A DNA stretch of 64,000 bases, taken from assembly GCF_018982965.1 (NCBI RefSeq), contig NZ_JACBYP010000022.1, positions 24,640-88,639 of the forward strand, in the 5' to 3' direction. The notes beneath the pieces are model-generated. The model searched no databases. It had not been told where the DNA came from and was given only the letters and a program-made list of their open reading frames with translations. Position numbers and translations under genes: made by a program. How positions within the stretch are numbered: the stretch's first letter is position 1; each line of letters starts with the position of its first letter. Positions 33,930 through 41,926 of the stretch are shown here, one piece after another. The stretch comes from Streptomyces mayonensis. Its GTDB lineage: Bacteria; Actinomycetota; Actinomycetes; Streptomycetales; Streptomycetaceae.

Positions 33930-34139
33930 TCACCGGGGCGGCTCACCATCCGAGGTGCCGCAGTCCGGGTTCTTGCAGGTGCCCCGGCGCCAGACCGGGA
34001 CGTAGATGCCCAGTGACTTGTGCCGGGTGACCTGTGCGGGGACGAGGTGGCCGCAGGTCGGGCAGATGTCCCTGTACTGCGGGTCGACCCGCTGCGGCAC
34101 GGTCCGTATCGGCTTCTTCTGCTGCCTGTGACTGCTCAT
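33930..34139 (-). CDS. Small zinc-ribbon-like protein
   Basis: A 69-residue basic protein with 'ICPTCGHLVPAQ' and, further on, 'GTCKNPDCGTSD': two CxxC-like knuckles (the second CxxxxC) about 30 residues apart, consistent with a structural zinc site. The N-terminus 'MSSHRQQKKPIRTV' is Lys/Arg rich. Function unknown; nucleic-acid binding is possible. ATG at 34139 is preceded by GAGAGCC. The C-terminus is short and unstructured. Confidence 0.65.
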   Translation of the reverse strand: MSSHRQQKKPIRTVPQRVDPQYRDICPTCGHLVPAQVTRHKSLGIYVPVWRRGTCKNPDCGTSDGEPPR

Positions 34140-34173
34140 GGCTCTCACGTCCAGGCCTGGAGCGGACTTTAAG

Positions 34174-34193
34174 AGTGCTTTACAGTGCTTTAC
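34174..34193. repeat. Tandem 10-base repeat AGTGCTTTAC
   Basis: Two perfect adjacent copies (34174-34183, 34184-34193), with a third partial copy to the right, span the terC stop and the promoter zone of the zinc-ribbon gene. On the minus strand they read GTAAAGCACT, giving AT-rich -10-like words unusual for this GC-rich region. Confidence 0.5.
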
Positions 34194-35197
34194 CCGCGCT
34201 TTGCGTTTTCATGCCCGGGCGGGTCCGCGGCTTCTCCGTCGGGGTCCGCCGCCCCCTCGGCGGTGCCGGCGGGGCGGCGCAGGCTGAGGACCACCGAGGC
34301 CGCGAGGACCACCACGATGAAGGCCAGGCTCACCAGGGACGGGATCTCCGGCACGGACGTGCTGACCGTCTTGTGGGTCGCCTGCAGGACGAGCTTGACG
34401 CCGATGAATCCGAGGATCACCGCCAGCCCCGTGCTCAGGTAGTGGAAGCGGTCCAGCAGCCCCGACAGCATGAAGTACAGGGCCCGCAGGCCGAGGATGG
34501 CGAAGGCGTTGCTGGTGTAGACGATGAAGGTGTCGTCGCTGACGGCGAGCACGGCGGGCACGCTGTCCACGGCGAAGACCAGGTCGGCCGCCTCGATGGC
34601 GGCGACGACGGCGAGCAGCGGCGTCGCCACGTGCTTGCCCGCCTCCTTGACGAAGAACCTGGGGCCCGCGTAGGTGTCCCGCACCGGGACGACCCTGCGC
34701 AGCAGGCGGACGGCCAGGCTGCGCCCCGGGTCAAAGCTGTCGTCCTCGCCCTTGAGGATCTTGTACACGCTGTAGAAGAGAACCGCCGCGAAGGCGAACA
34801 GGACGGCCGTGAACCGGTTGACCACCGCCACGCCCGCGGCGAGGAAGAGACCGCGGAACACCAGGGCGCCGATGACGCCGAAGAAGAGGACCCGGTGCTG
34901 GTAGGCGCGCGGCACCTTGAAGTAGGCGAAGATCAGGGCGAAGACGAACAGGTTGTCGACCGAGAGGCTCTTCTCCAGCAACCACGCGGTGGTGTACTCC
35001 GTCCCCGCCGTGGAGCCGAGGACGAGGAAGACGACCGCGCCGAAGACGAGGGCCAGGCCGACCCACAGGCCGCTCCAGGCGGCGGCCTCCTTGAAGCCGA
35101 TGACATGGGCGCCGCGGTGGGCGAGCAGGTCGACCGCCAGCGACACGACGACGGTGGCGGCGAAGGCGATCCAGAGCCAGAAGGGCACGTCCAACAT
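34190..35197 (-). CDS. TerC/Alx family membrane protein
   Basis: A 335-residue integral membrane protein with about nine helices. TerC hallmarks are 'LEKSLSVDNLFVFALIFAYF' and 'IEAADLVFAVDSVPAVLAV', each carrying conserved acidic residues within membrane helices. Relatives export manganese (Alx) or act in tellurite resistance and in metallating exported enzymes. The main-frame ATG at 35197 follows GCGAGG. No ter gene partners and no yybP-ykoY-like leader are seen. The C-terminal ~25 residues are hydrophilic. Confidence 0.9.
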   Translation of the reverse strand: MLDVPFWLWIAFAATVVVSLAVDLLAHRGAHVIGFKEAAAWSGLWVGLALVFGAVVFLVLGSTAGTEYTTAWLLEKSLSVDNLFVFALIFAYFKVPRAYQHRVLFFGVIGALVFRGLFLAAGVAVVNRFTAVLFAFAAVLFYSVYKILKGEDDSFDPGRSLAVRLLRRVVPVRDTYAGPRFFVKEAGKHVATPLLAVVAAIEAADLVFAVDSVPAVLAVSDDTFIVYTSNAFAILGLRALYFMLSGLLDRFHYLSTGLAVILGFIGVKLVLQATHKTVSTSVPEIPSLVSLAFIVVVLAASVVLSLRRPAGTAEGAADPDGEAADPPGHENAKRG

Positions 35198-35256
35198 GGA
35201 AACCTCGCAGTGACCCCTGAGGGCTCGGCGGTCGTCAGTCGGTCGTCGGTCGTCGG

Positions 35257-36288
35257 TCAGGGGGCCCGGCGCAGCCCTTCCGGTGTCGCGCGGTTGGCCC
35301 GGGCCGCGTCGGCGAGGGCCTGGGCCGCCGCCTCCGCGGCCTGCGCCGTGTCGCTGGCCGCCTGGGCGGCGCCCTCGTCCGTGGCCTGCTCGCGGGTGGC
35401 GGGCGACTGGGGCAGCGACTCGGTGAAGGCGCGGGAGACGCCCTGGAGCGCGGTGGTGACCTCGCTGGGGATCACGAAGAAGGTGCTGCCCGCGCCCTGG
35501 GCGAGCTGCGGCAGCACCTGGAGGTACTGGTAGGCCAGCAGCCCCGGGTCGGGGTCGTTGCGGTGGACGGCCTGGAAGACCTCGTCGATGGCCCGGGACT
35601 GGCCCTCTGCCTTGAGGATCTCCGCGGTGCGGTTGCCCTCGGCGCGCAGGACCGCGGCCTGCTTGTCGCCCTCGGCGGTGAGGATCTGCGACTGGCGCTG
35701 CCCCTCGGCGCCGAGGATCGCGGCCCGCTTGTCCCGCTCGGCCCGCATCTGCTTCTGCATCGCGTCCTTGATGGTCTGCGGCGGGTCGATGGCCTTGATC
35801 TCGACGCGGTTCACCCGCAGTCCCCATTTGCCGGTGGCCTCGTCGAGCACGCCGCGGAGCTGGCTGTTGATGGTGTCGCGGGAGGTGAGGGTCTTCTCGA
35901 GGTCCATGGAACCCACGACATTGCGCAGCGTGGTGACGGTGAGCTGCTCGACGGCCTGGAGGAAATTGGCGATCTCGTAGAAGGCCGCGCGCGGATCGGT
36001 CACCTGGAAATACAGCACGGTGTCGATCTCGACGACCAGGTTGTCCTCGGTGATGACGGGCTGCGGTTTGAAGGACACGACCTGTTCCCGCAGGTCTATC
36101 ACCGGATAGACGCGGTCTATGTACGGGATGACGAGACTGAGTCCGGGTTTCAGCGTGCGGTGGTACCGGCCGAGCCGTTCCACGTTGCGGGCGCGGGCCT
36201 GGGGAACGATGCGTACCGCCCGCACCACGGTGAACACCGCGAGAAGCGCGACGATCACACCGGCGATGAGGAACGCCGAGGCTTCCAT
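35257..36288 (-). CDS. SPFH/Band 7 (stomatin-like) membrane scaffold protein
   Basis: A 343-residue protein with one N-terminal helix ('FLIAGVIVALLAVFTVVRAV'), then the SPFH domain ('RNVERLGRYHRTLKPGLSLV' to 'NRVEIKAIDPPQTIKDAMQK'), and a long Ala/Glu-rich coiled coil ('AERDKRAAILGAEGQRQ'). Such proteins oligomerise on membranes and partner with NfeD proteins. The gene begins two bases after the nfeD stop, an obligate-looking pair. ATG at 36288 follows GGGAG. Confidence 0.9.
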   Translation of the reverse strand: MEASAFLIAGVIVALLAVFTVVRAVRIVPQARARNVERLGRYHRTLKPGLSLVIPYIDRVYPVIDLREQVVSFKPQPVITEDNLVVEIDTVLYFQVTDPRAAFYEIANFLQAVEQLTVTTLRNVVGSMDLEKTLTSRDTINSQLRGVLDEATGKWGLRVNRVEIKAIDPPQTIKDAMQKQMRAERDKRAAILGAEGQRQSQILTAEGDKQAAVLRAEGNRTAEILKAEGQSRAIDEVFQAVHRNDPDPGLLAYQYLQVLPQLAQGAGSTFFVIPSEVTTALQGVSRAFTESLPQSPATREQATDEGAAQAASDTAQAAEAAAQALADAARANRATPEGLRRAP

Positions 36289-36290
36289 GG

Positions 36291-36722
36291 TCACTCCCGG
36301 GGATAGACGAATGCGGTGGTCCCGCTGATCTCCATGACGTCGACGGTCGAGCCCCGGGGGATCACCAGCGTCTCGTCGTAGGCTCGGGCCGTCCATTCCT
36401 CACCGCCGATACGGACCCTGCCCTCCCTGCCCGTCACGTCGGAGACGACGTACGCCGCCTTGCCGACCAGCGCGTCCACACCGAAGCGCTCGGTCGGGGG
36501 CTGGAGTACGTGCCGCAGGGCGACGGGGCGCACGAAAAGAAGAGTGACCGTGGAGACGACGGTGAAAACGACGAACTGAAAAGGCGGCGAAAGCCCTGCC
36601 GCAGCGGATCCGGCCGTGATCAGGGCGGCCGCGCCCAGCATTCCGAGCGCGGCGGTCAGAGTGAAGATCTCCGCCACGACGAGAACCGCCGAAACGATCA
36701 ACCAGATCAGCCACGGATCCAT
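36291..36722 (-). CDS. NfeD-like membrane protein
   Basis: A 143-residue short-form NfeD. Three hydrophobic helices in residues 4-65 ('LIWLIVSAVLVVAEIFTLTA', 'FVVFTVVSTVTLLFVRP') are followed by an OB-fold domain ('GREGRVRIGGEEWTARAYDE', 'GSTVDVMEISGTTAFVYP'). It partners with the SPFH protein encoded two bases downstream. The long form's serine protease domain is absent, as is usual for NfeD1b. Ribosome site AGGGGG precedes the ATG, and the upstream 30 bases are unusually AT-rich, marking the promoter. Confidence 0.88.
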   Translation of the reverse strand: MDPWLIWLIVSAVLVVAEIFTLTAALGMLGAAALITAGSAAAGLSPPFQFVVFTVVSTVTLLFVRPVALRHVLQPPTERFGVDALVGKAAYVVSDVTGREGRVRIGGEEWTARAYDETLVIPRGSTVDVMEISGTTAFVYPRE

Positions 36723-36780
36723 GACGACCCCCTTTTGGCTTTGGTAATTACTTTACCGTCACCCGGCGAAAGGGAACCCG

Positions 36781-36812
36781 TTCTCCGCCGACGATCATTC
36801 ATCGGCGGAGAA
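36781..36812. terminator. Strong inverted repeat between nfeD and the serine hydrolase gene
   Basis: TTCTCCGCCGA (36781-36791) pairs perfectly with TCGGCGGAGAA (36802-36812) around a 10-base loop. Both flanking genes run leftward, so it should terminate the serine hydrolase transcript ahead of the nfeD promoter. An operator role is possible. Confidence 0.6.
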
Positions 36813-36946
36813 AGAGGAACCGTCCTGAGGGACTGGAAGAACTCAGGAAACCCGTGGGAAGGGCGTCGTCGCGTCGTCGCGGCTTCCCCGGCTGCTTTGC
36901 CTCCGTTGCCCGGGCGGCGGGCCCGCCGTCGGGCGGCCGGGGTGTT

Positions 36947-38149
36947 TCACCGGGCGGTCCGGGGGCGGCCCTGGCACAGGGCCGTCTCGACGGCGGCTTC
37001 GATGTCGTCGCTCTGCGCGTCGGAGCCTCCCGGCCCGGCGTTCACCACGACCGTCGCTCCCCCGCCGCCCGGGACGGCACCGCTCGCCGTCTCGAATCCC
37101 GGGAAGTCGCCGGTGTGCCCCCAGTAACGGCCGCCGCACGGCAGGGGCTTGCTCTCCAGGCCGAGCCCGTACGCGCGGCCGTCCGTGCCGCCGGTCGGCC
37201 GGGTCGCCGTCATCTCCCGCAGCTGGGCGGGGCGCAGCAGTCTTCCGTCCAGCAGTGCGGCCAGGAACCGGTTCATGTCGCCGCCGCTGGAGATGACCTC
37301 GCCGGCCGCGCCGCCGACGGAGGGGTTGAGGCGGGTGATGTCCAGCAGCGGTGCGTCCGCGCCGGTGTGGGCGTAGCCGCGCGGGTGCGGCCGGGGAATC
37401 CTCGGCGAGTCGCCGGGCACCGAGGTCCCGCGCAGTCGGAGCGGGCGGACGACGCGCCGGTGGATCTCGTCGCCGTAGGGGTGCCCGGTCACCTTTTCGA
37501 TGATCATGCCGGCCAGCAGGTAGCCCGTGTTGGAGTAGTCCCAGCCGGTGCCGGGTTCGAACACCGGCGGGTGGGCGAGGGCCGTCCTGACGAGCTGCCG
37601 GGCGTCGCGGTGGACCAGGGGGTCCCGGACGATCTCCTGCGGTTTCAGGTAATCGAGGAAGTCGGGCAGGCCGCTGGTGTGCTGGAGCAGTTGACGCACG
37701 GTGATGCGCCGTCCGTCGTTGCCGTGTCCGCGTACGACGCCGGGCAGGTGGCGCTCCACCGGCGCGTCGAGGTCCACCCGGCCCTCTCCCACCAGTTGGA
37801 GCAGGACCGTCGCCGTGAACATCTTGGTCGCGCTGCCGATCCGGAACCTGCTGTCGGGGTGCACCGGTCTGTTGCTGCGCACGTCGGCGACGCCACTGGT
37901 CAGCACCGTGGAGCGGCGCCGGTCCCGCAGATCGAGCAGGGCCCCGGGTCCGCCGTCGACCGTGGTCAGACGGTCCAGTATCTCCTGGAGCCGTGCCGTG
38001 CCGGGGGCGCGGCCGGCTTCGGCAGTGAGGCCGGCTTCGGCAGCGGGGGCGGTGGGAGCAGCGGCGCCGCCCGTCGTCGCGCCGCCCACGAGACCGGCCG
38101 TGACGGCCAGGACGAGGGCGACGGCCCGCACCCGCTTGTGTCTGTTCAC
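36947..38149 (-). CDS. Secreted serine hydrolase, beta-lactamase / D-Ala-D-Ala carboxypeptidase family
   Basis: A 400-residue exported class C-type penicillin-recognising enzyme. The signal sequence covers about residues 1-32 ('ALVLAVTAGLVGGATTGGAA'). The active-site motifs are complete: Ser106-Ala-Thr-Lys109 in 'IGSATKMFT', Tyr205-Ser-Asn207 in 'WDYSNTGY', His345-Thr-Gly347 in 'YWGHTGDF'. It resembles the Streptomyces R61 DD-peptidase group; whether it trims peptidoglycan or hydrolyses another ester or amide is open. GTG at 38149 follows GACGAGGACG. Confidence 0.88.
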   Translation of the reverse strand: MNRHKRVRAVALVLAVTAGLVGGATTGGAAAPTAPAAEAGLTAEAGRAPGTARLQEILDRLTTVDGGPGALLDLRDRRRSTVLTSGVADVRSNRPVHPDSRFRIGSATKMFTATVLLQLVGEGRVDLDAPVERHLPGVVRGHGNDGRRITVRQLLQHTSGLPDFLDYLKPQEIVRDPLVHRDARQLVRTALAHPPVFEPGTGWDYSNTGYLLAGMIIEKVTGHPYGDEIHRRVVRPLRLRGTSVPGDSPRIPRPHPRGYAHTGADAPLLDITRLNPSVGGAAGEVISSGGDMNRFLAALLDGRLLRPAQLREMTATRPTGGTDGRAYGLGLESKPLPCGGRYWGHTGDFPGFETASGAVPGGGGATVVVNAGPGGSDAQSDDIEAAVETALCQGRPRTAR

Positions 38150-38220
38150 GTGTCCGTCCTCGTCGCTCGGAGTCCTCCGGCAGGCTGTCCACGATGCCCG
38201 CCGCACGACCGCGGCCACGA

Positions 38221-38258
38221 GGGGGCAGCCCCCCGAACCGGTGGTGGGGGCTGCCCCC
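38221..38258 (-). terminator. Perfect hairpin after the tetR gene
   Basis: GGGGGCAGCCCCC (38221-38233) pairs fully with GGGGGCTGCCCCC (38246-38258) around a 12-base loop. It begins 20 bases beyond the tetR stop on the minus strand and separates that gene from the serine hydrolase gene. Confidence 0.75.
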
Positions 38259-38278
38259 TCCCACCCGGCCGGGCGGCC

Positions 38279-38905
38279 TCAGGGGATGCCGGCCGCCGCG
38301 GCACTCACCGCGGTCCGCACTCGCGCCGTCAGGTCCGCCCGCACGGCCGCCGGGTCGGCGGGCGTCTCGGCGGCGCGGAAGGCGTGGTGCTCGACGGCCG
38401 CGCGCAGGGCGGCGTTGAGCATGGCGGCCCAGACGGCGGGCCGGACGTCGTCGGCCGGCAGCCCGGCCCGCTCGGCGAGGGCCCGTGCGAAGACGGGCTC
38501 GGCTTCGTCGTGGGTCCGCAACCAGACCGCGCGCAGGGCGGGTTCGGTCCGGGCGAGACGCAGCAGGGCCCCGACGTCCGGACCGGGCAGGGCGTCGTCG
38601 GTGGACCACAGGTGGTCGAAGGCGTCCGGCAGGGGCCGGCCGTGTTCCCAGTGCCGCAGCGCTTCGGCGATCGTGTCGACTCCGGTCGACAGCAGCGGGT
38701 GTACGCAGCTCTCCTTGGTGGGGAAGTAGCGCCAGACGGTGCGCGCCGAGACGCCGACCGCCTGTCCGATCTGCTCGCCCGTGGTCGCGGCCACGCCCTG
38801 GGCGACGAACAGGCCGACCGCGGCCCTGGCGATCCGCAGCCGGACGGCCGCCTTTCGCTCCTCGGTCAACGGCGGCCGCCCCGTCCGTCCGCTGGCTGCG
38901 GTCAT
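38279..38905 (-). CDS. TetR-family transcriptional regulator
   Basis: A 208-residue repressor. The helix-turn-helix is at residues ~25-70 ('AAVGLFVAQGVAATTGEQIG', recognition helix 'GVSARTVWRYFPTKE'). The C-terminal ligand domain is Ala-rich and variable. It is divergent from the SDR gene and should act on the palindrome at 38961-38996, repressing the SDR and itself. The neighbouring monooxygenase suggests a ketone or alcohol ligand, which is inference. Confidence 0.88.
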   Translation of the reverse strand: MTAASGRTGRPPLTEERKAAVRLRIARAAVGLFVAQGVAATTGEQIGQAVGVSARTVWRYFPTKESCVHPLLSTGVDTIAEALRHWEHGRPLPDAFDHLWSTDDALPGPDVGALLRLARTEPALRAVWLRTHDEAEPVFARALAERAGLPADDVRPAVWAAMLNAALRAAVEHHAFRAAETPADPAAVRADLTARVRTAVSAAAAGIP

Positions 38906-38960
38906 CTGCTCCTCCGGTCCCGGTGATCAACGCCGCGCCCATTGTCCACCCCTGCCTCTT

Positions 38961-38996
38961 CCTACTTTATGTCACTCAGAGACATTAATGAGTAGG
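38961..38996. promoter_or_regulatory. TetR operator between tetR and the SDR gene
   Basis: Nested inverted repeats: CCTACT (38961-38966) with AGTAGG (38991-38996), and ATGTC (38969-38973) with GACAT (38981-38985). The inner part, TTATGTC-N7-GACATTA, has the size and form of a TetR-family site and is centred between the two divergent genes in an AT-rich promoter. Confidence 0.65.
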
Positions 38997-39065
38997 CTGT
39001 CGACGCGGCGGAACACAGGTCCACCGCATTCCACCGCACGGGCACTTCACTGGACGGAGCACTTC

Positions 39066-39827
39066 ATGACCGGCGAGCCGAACGGACGCAGCGTGATCGT
39101 CACGGGAGCGGCATCGGGCATCGGCCGCGCTGCCGCCCTCGCCTTCGCCACCCGGGGCGACCGCGTCGTGGCGGCGGACCTCGACTCCGACGGGGCCGCG
39201 GCGACCGTCGGAGTGATCGAGCAGTCGGGCGGCACCGCGGTGGCCGTCACGGGCGACCTGAGCGAGCAGGCCGTGGTGGACCGCGTCACGGCGACGGCCG
39301 TCGAGCGGTTCGGCGGCGTGGACGTCCTGGTCAACAACGCGGGGATCATGGACAGCATGTCGGCGCTGGCCGACGTGGGCGACGCGGAATGGGAGCGCCT
39401 CATCCGGGTCAACCTCACCGCCCCCTTCCTGCTCACCCGTGCCGTACTGCCGCACATGCTGGCCGCGGGCCGGGGCGCCGTGGTGAACACCGCCTCCGAG
39501 GCCGCCCTGCGGGGCAGCGCGGCGGGCGCCGCGTACACGGCGTCGAAACACGGCGTGGTGGGGCTGACCAAGTCGCTGGCGGTGATGTATCGCAAGAACG
39601 GCATCCGCGCCAACGCGATCTGCCCCGGAGGCACCGCGACGGCCATCGCGGTGGAGGCGGACCGGACGGCACACGGCCCGGCAGCGATCGGTCCGCACTT
39701 CGTCAACCTCGGACGGGTGTCCCGGCCGGAGGAGCAGGCGGCCGCGATCGTGTTCCTCGCCTCGGACGCCGCGAGCAACATCAACGGCGCGATCCTGCCG
39801 GTCGACGACGGCTGGTCCGCCGTGTGA
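39066..39827 (+). CDS. Short-chain dehydrogenase/reductase
   Basis: A 253-residue classical SDR. 'VTGAASGIGRAAALAFA' binds the cofactor, 'ADLDSDG' suggests NAD(H) preference, 'VNNAGIMD' stabilises the fold, and the catalytic set is Ser in 'NTASEAALRGS', then Tyr and Lys in 'AAYTASKHGVVG'. The C-terminus 'INGAILPVDDGWSAV' is standard. It probably oxidises a secondary alcohol to the ketone that the neighbouring Baeyer-Villiger enzyme could use; that pathway link is inferred. ATG at 39066 follows GGAG. Confidence 0.9.
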   Translation: MTGEPNGRSVIVTGAASGIGRAAALAFATRGDRVVAADLDSDGAAATVGVIEQSGGTAVAVTGDLSEQAVVDRVTATAVERFGGVDVLVNNAGIMDSMSALADVGDAEWERLIRVNLTAPFLLTRAVLPHMLAAGRGAVVNTASEAALRGSAAGAAYTASKHGVVGLTKSLAVMYRKNGIRANAICPGGTATAIAVEADRTAHGPAAIGPHFVNLGRVSRPEEQAAAIVFLASDAASNINGAILPVDDGWSAV

Positions 39828-39938
39828 CGGGCCGTTCCGCGAGAGGAGGCACCGCGCGGGGGACGCGACCCGGCCCCGCGACCGGGCGGCGACGGCCTTC
39901 ACCGTGGCCGCCCGGTCGCACCTCGGCCGCGCGCGGGC

Positions 39939-41750
39939 CTACTTCCGGGCGGACGACGTCCCGGTCGTGAGGACCTCGTCCATGGACTCCTCCCGCCACC
40001 GGCGGAGCAGCCGGTGGAAGGCGAACGCGCCGTGCGGGTAGGCGTGCGGGCCGTTGGGCCGGCCGCGTCCCTCTCCGTTGTAGTAGCCGGGAGTGCACTC
40101 GGCATGGAACCACTCGTGGTCCGGGGCACCCTCGGCCAGCACCGCGAGCCAGGCGTCCTCGGCCTCGCGGGACGGTTCGACCACCGCGCCCCGTTCCTCG
40201 GCGGCGGCGACGAGCGCCGCGGCGTGCACGGCGTGTTCGTCGAGCACGTGCGTGAAGTTGACGCTGGGGGCACTCTGGGTGCCGCCCAGCTGGATCAGGT
40301 TGGGGAAGCCGTTGCCGGTGAACCCGTGCAGGGTCCTCGGCCCCTGCTCGCGCCAGGCGTCCCGCAGTGCGACTCCGCCCCTGCCGTGCACGGGCAGACT
40401 GCCGGAGTGGACGCCCGAGTTCCCGACGGAGAACCCGGTGGCGAAGATCAGGCAGTCGAGTTCGTACTCGGTGTCGCCGACCACGACACCGCGTGCGGTC
40501 ATCCGCTCGATGCCCTGCGTGTCCGCGGTGTCGACCAGGGTGACGTTGTCCCGGTTGAAGGCCTGGAGGTACAGGTCGGAGAAGGTGGGGCGCTTGCACG
40601 CGTACCGGTACCAGGGCTTGAGCGCCTCCGCCGTCCGAGGGTCGTTGACGACCCGCTCGACGCGGGAGCGGACCTCGTTCATCTTGGCGGCGTCCGCCAC
40701 CTCGTAGGCGGCTTCGAGGGCCGCGCGGTCGTCCTGCCTGCGGAAGCTCGACAGCAGCTTCTCCAGCAGGCTCGCCGACGACGTCCAGCGGTCGGCAACG
40801 AGGTCGTCCTCGACCTGCTCGCCGGAGACGATGCCCAGGAAGTTGTCGCGGCGTTCGCGCGCCCAGCCGTCGCGGTCGGCGCCGACGTCCCGGGCGGTGG
40901 TGCGGCGGTTGCCGCGGACGTCCACCGTGGACGGGGTGCGCTGGAAGACGTAGAGGTGTCCGGCGTCCTCGGCCAGCTCCGGCACGACCTGGACGCCGGT
41001 GGCACCGGTGCCGACGACGCCCACGCGCTTGCCCGCAAGGCCGGTCAGGCCGCCCTGCGGGGTCCCTCCCGTGTACGCGTAGTCCCAGCGCGAGGTGTGG
41101 AAGGTGTGCCCCTCGAAGTCCTCGATGCCCGGGATGCCGGGCAGCTTCAGCTCGGTCAGCGTGCCGGTGGCGGTGATGACGTACGTGGCCCGGAACTCGT
41201 CGCCCCGGTCCGTCGTGACGATCCACGCCCCGACGGTCTCGTCCCAGGTCAGGGACGTCACCGCCGTGGAGAACAACGCGTCCGCCCGGAGGTCGAACTT
41301 CTCGGCGATCCGCACCGCGTGCCGGCGGATCTCCTCGCCGGGCGCGTACTTCCACTCCGGCACGTAACCGGTCTCGTCGAGCATCGGCAGGTAGACGTGC
41401 GACTCGACGTCGCAGTGGATGCCCGGGTACCGGTTCCAGTACCAGGTGCCGCCGAAGTCGCCTCCCTTCTCGACGACCCGGACGCGACCGATTCCCCGCC
41501 GGCGCAGCCGGGCGCCCGCGAGGACGCCGCCGAACCCGCCGCCGACGACCGCGACGTCCACCCGGTCCCGCAACGGCTCGCGCTCGGGCACCTCCCCCGC
41601 GTAGGGGTCCTCGGCGTAGTAGCCGAAACGGGCCTCGGCGGCGAGGTACTGCCGGGCGCCGTCGGGCCGTACCCGGCGCTCCCGTTCGAGGCGGTAGCGC
41701 AGCCGCAACTCGGACAGTTCCTCGGGGGACAACGCTTCGGGGTTCGTCAT
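39939..41750 (-). CDS. Baeyer-Villiger-type flavin monooxygenase
   Basis: A 603-residue FAD- and NADPH-dependent monooxygenase of the cyclohexanone monooxygenase group, inserting oxygen next to a ketone to give an ester or lactone. Two Rossmann motifs are present ('VAVVGGGFGGVLAG' near residue 68, 'VGVVGTGATGVQVV' near 245) and between them the type I BVMO fingerprint FxGxxxHxxxW as 'FEGHTFHTSRW' (Phe212-Trp222), with His218 conserved. The long N-terminal extension of ~60 residues is typical of the larger subgroup. It converges on the SDR gene with a 111-base gap. Confidence 0.92.
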   Translation of the reverse strand: MTNPEALSPEELSELRLRYRLERERRVRPDGARQYLAAEARFGYYAEDPYAGEVPEREPLRDRVDVAVVGGGFGGVLAGARLRRRGIGRVRVVEKGGDFGGTWYWNRYPGIHCDVESHVYLPMLDETGYVPEWKYAPGEEIRRHAVRIAEKFDLRADALFSTAVTSLTWDETVGAWIVTTDRGDEFRATYVITATGTLTELKLPGIPGIEDFEGHTFHTSRWDYAYTGGTPQGGLTGLAGKRVGVVGTGATGVQVVPELAEDAGHLYVFQRTPSTVDVRGNRRTTARDVGADRDGWARERRDNFLGIVSGEQVEDDLVADRWTSSASLLEKLLSSFRRQDDRAALEAAYEVADAAKMNEVRSRVERVVNDPRTAEALKPWYRYACKRPTFSDLYLQAFNRDNVTLVDTADTQGIERMTARGVVVGDTEYELDCLIFATGFSVGNSGVHSGSLPVHGRGGVALRDAWREQGPRTLHGFTGNGFPNLIQLGGTQSAPSVNFTHVLDEHAVHAAALVAAAEERGAVVEPSREAEDAWLAVLAEGAPDHEWFHAECTPGYYNGEGRGRPNGPHAYPHGAFAFHRLLRRWREESMDEVLTTGTSSARK

Positions 41751-41857
41751 GCGGGGGGCCTCGATCCTTCCGGTTCACTGCCAGGGAGCCGCCGCCCCGT
41801 CCGCGAAGTCGTCACCAACGCACCGGACTTGAGCAGGCATGCACTACCGTAGCAAGT

Positions 41858-41877
41858 ACCGGACACCGTTGTCCGGT
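41858..41877. promoter_or_regulatory. Perfect palindrome between the monooxygenase and SMP-30-like genes
   Basis: ACCGGACA (41858-41865), CCGT, TGTCCGGT (41870-41877): an 8-base perfect inverted repeat in the 176-base divergent gap, of TetR-site form. It could control either or both genes. No second copy was found before either tetR gene. Confidence 0.6.
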
Positions 41878-41926
41878 TGCGGTCGAGAACAGCTTCCGCA
41901 TACCTCGGACAGGAAGAGTGACCCCC

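Noticed and set aside
32128..34005. A 625-codon plus-strand open frame opposite ctaD
   Set aside because: The translation is low-complexity Gln/Glu/His/Arg-rich sequence with no domain, and the opposite frame encodes a complete oxidase subunit.
35198..35256. A yybP-ykoY manganese riboswitch before the TerC gene
   Set aside because: The upstream gap is only 59 bases and consists mostly of CGGTCGT repeats, too short and without the conserved riboswitch core.
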